This document shows positions 63,011 through 64,000 of a stretch of 64,000 bases of DNA, piece by piece. Every line of letters begins with the position of its first letter. The stretch's first letter is position 1. The stretch spans positions 9,654-73,653 of the forward strand of contig DDYB01000012.1 in NCBI GenBank assembly GCA_002347265.1, given 5' to 3'. Source of the stretch: Desulfobacteraceae bacterium UBA2245 (GTDB taxonomy: Bacteria; Desulfobacterota; Desulfobacteria; Desulfobacterales; UBA2245). The notes below the pieces were generated by a model, which saw nothing but the letters and a program-made list of their open reading frames with translations, was not told where the DNA came from and did no database searches. Both the position numbers and the translations under genes were made by a program.

Positions 63011-63363
63011 TGTCATACAGTGCGGCAGGAAAAAACGCGATGCTGGACGCCCTGGCGGCGGTGGCGGTATACGCATCACTGCACACCGCGGACCCGGGAA
63101 CCGATGGGTCCAATGAGGTATCCGGCGGCAGCCCGGCCTATGCCCGGAAGGCGATTACGTGGGGTTCCGCCACGGGCGGGGCTATTGACAGCTCAAACGC
63201 GCCGGTGTTCGACGTGCCGGCATCCACGACCGTGACCCATGTGGGGTTCTGGTCGGCGTCCAGCGGAGGAACCTTTTACGGTTCGGCCGACGTGACGGAC
63301 GAGGCGTTCTCGGCGCAGGGAACCTACACCCTGTCCGATGCGGACCTGGACCTGAATGGATAA
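63010..63363 (+). CDS. Phage tail-fibre/decoration-like protein
   Basis: A 117-residue beta-rich, Ser/Thr/Gly-rich protein with ASLHTADPGTDGSNEVSGG and a VTHVGFWSASSGGTFYG stretch, a pattern found in small phage tail-associated proteins. Its ATG overlaps the portal stop. Its placement directly after the portal gene, before any head genes, differs from Mu. Confidence 0.65.
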   Translation: MSYSAAGKNAMLDALAAVAVYASLHTADPGTDGSNEVSGGSPAYARKAITWGSATGGAIDSSNAPVFDVPASTTVTHVGFWSASSGGTFYGSADVTDEAFSAQGTYTLSDADLDLNG

Positions 63364-63375
63364 CAGGATCGATTG

Positions 63376-64000
63376 ATGGCGCAATTTGCACGTCCGACAT
63401 CCGATATCTCCGTAAACGGCTGGTCGCCCTCCACGGGCGCGACGCTCTACGGGTGCATCGACGAGGCATCGGCGTCGGACGCCGACTACATCACCAATAA
63501 TGCGGTGGCGTATAGCGAGGTCGGGCTGTCCAGCCTGGACGACCCCCATTCGTCTTCCGGGCACGTGGTGCGGTACCGCCTTCAGAGAACCCCCACCAAC
63601 CGGACCATCACCATCGTGGTTCGGCTGTACCAGGGATCGACGCAAATCGCCTCTTGGACCCACGCCGATCCGCCCGCATGGGCGCTGTACGAACAGACCC
63701 TGACCGGGGCCCAGGCCGACAGCATCACGGACTACACGGATTTGCGGCTGAGATTCGACATTACCGCCATTCAGAATTCCCAGGCAAACGGTCAGATCTC
63801 ATGGGCCGAGCTGGAGGTTCCGGACGCCGGGGAGTCGCATTCCGGTTCGGCGTCGATCTCGGGCAAGGGTTCGGCGACGGCTTCCGGCAAAAAAGGCGGA
63901 AAAGGATCGGCCCTGACGTCCGCGGCCGGGACACTGGCCGCGATCGGCCTGGCCGGGATGCTGGCCGTAGCAACGATTTCGGGGTCAGGATCTCTTACCG
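63376..64000 (+). CDS. Repeat-rich phage structural protein, 5' part
   Basis: From ATG 63376 the frame stays open to the window edge (208 codons). The first ~155 residues are beta-rich (ISVNGWSPSTGATLYGCID...), followed by a Ser/Gly/Ala-rich low-complexity run (SGSASISGKGSATASGKKG, then more of the same), as in fibre-like proteins. The 3' end is not visible and no exact role can be given. Confidence 0.6.
   Translation, partial: MAQFARPTSDISVNGWSPSTGATLYGCIDEASASDADYITNNAVAYSEVGLSSLDDPHSSSGHVVRYRLQRTPTNRTITIVVRLYQGSTQIASWTHADPPAWALYEQTLTGAQADSITDYTDLRLRFDITAIQNSQANGQISWAELEVPDAGESHSGSASISGKGSATASGKKGGKGSALTSAAGTLAAIGLAGMLAVATISGSGSLT

Larger units (their letters stand above)
44450..64000 (+). 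mobile_element. Mu-like transposable prophage, left part
   Basis: The gene order is that of a transposable phage: leftward repressor, Ner-like regulator, MuA-like and MuB-like transposition genes, Gam, GemA, lysis genes, DUF3486 (gp27-like), terminase (gp28-like) and portal (gp29-like). GC content is clearly higher than in the flanks. The left terminus is placed at a TG at 44450 because two pairs of candidate transposase sites lie 19 and 111 bases inward, close to the L1/L2 spacing of phage Mu. The element runs out of the window, so its right end and target duplication cannot be checked. Confidence 0.85.

Overview
The window looks like a chromosome segment of a Gram-negative anaerobe, most likely a Desulfobacterota (Desulfobacterales-type) bacterium. 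The inference rests on the compact acpP-fabF-fabH cluster, the single-chain BchI/BchD-type chelatase, the dispersed CATTGCGA-type repeat and the overall gene style. No rRNA or tRNA gene is present to settle taxonomy.

1-14.2 kb is mostly housekeeping: the 5' part of a VWA-domain lipoprotein gene, a SulP anion transporter, acyl carrier protein with FabF and FabH, a magnesium/cobalt-chelatase-like AAA+/VWA protein, SerB with ACT domains, two small conserved proteins, a DMT-family permease and the ribosome-associated GTPase TypA/BipA.

14.6-24.8 kb is a minus-strand accessory island with the look of a defence/conflict region: two small zinc-ribbon proteins, a membrane-anchored TPR protein, a 1435-residue STAND-type protein (DUF4062, NACHT-like NTPase, beta-propeller), two membrane proteins of unknown function and a TIR-domain protein.

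25.0-34.8 kb holds a coherent, apparently sigma-54-controlled system. A NUDIX-cupin fusion and a sigma-54 activator (with GAFTNA in place of GAFTGA) face an operon encoding a ClpB-like AAA+ protein, a MoxR/CbbQ-like ATPase, a 100-residue protein that looks like the detached ATPase lid, a VWA (MIDAS) protein and an unknown fifth protein. A near-consensus -24/-12 promoter lies directly upstream. The operon ends against a ~142 bp repeat whose second copy sits, in the same relative orientation, directly after another stop codon at 9.65 kb.

35-42.4 kb carries an FG-GAP-like membrane-anchored protein, a 908-residue RelA/SpoT-like + SLOG + RyR fusion followed 28 bp later by a NUDIX hydrolase, a GH17-like lipoprotein and a membrane protein. 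42.6-44.4 kb is repeat-rich and contains a 5'-truncated WD40 gene.

From about 44.45 kb to the window end lies the left ~19.5 kb of a GC-rich Mu-like transposable prophage. It shows candidate transposase-binding sites at the left end, a leftward repressor, a Ner-like regulator, MuA- and MuB-like transposition proteins, Gam and GemA homologues, two reversed accessory genes (one flanked by ~69 bp direct repeats), a lysis cassette, then DUF3486, terminase, portal and tail-type genes. An early prophage gene contains four consecutive near-perfect palindromes inside its reading frame. The right end and most structural genes lie outside the window.
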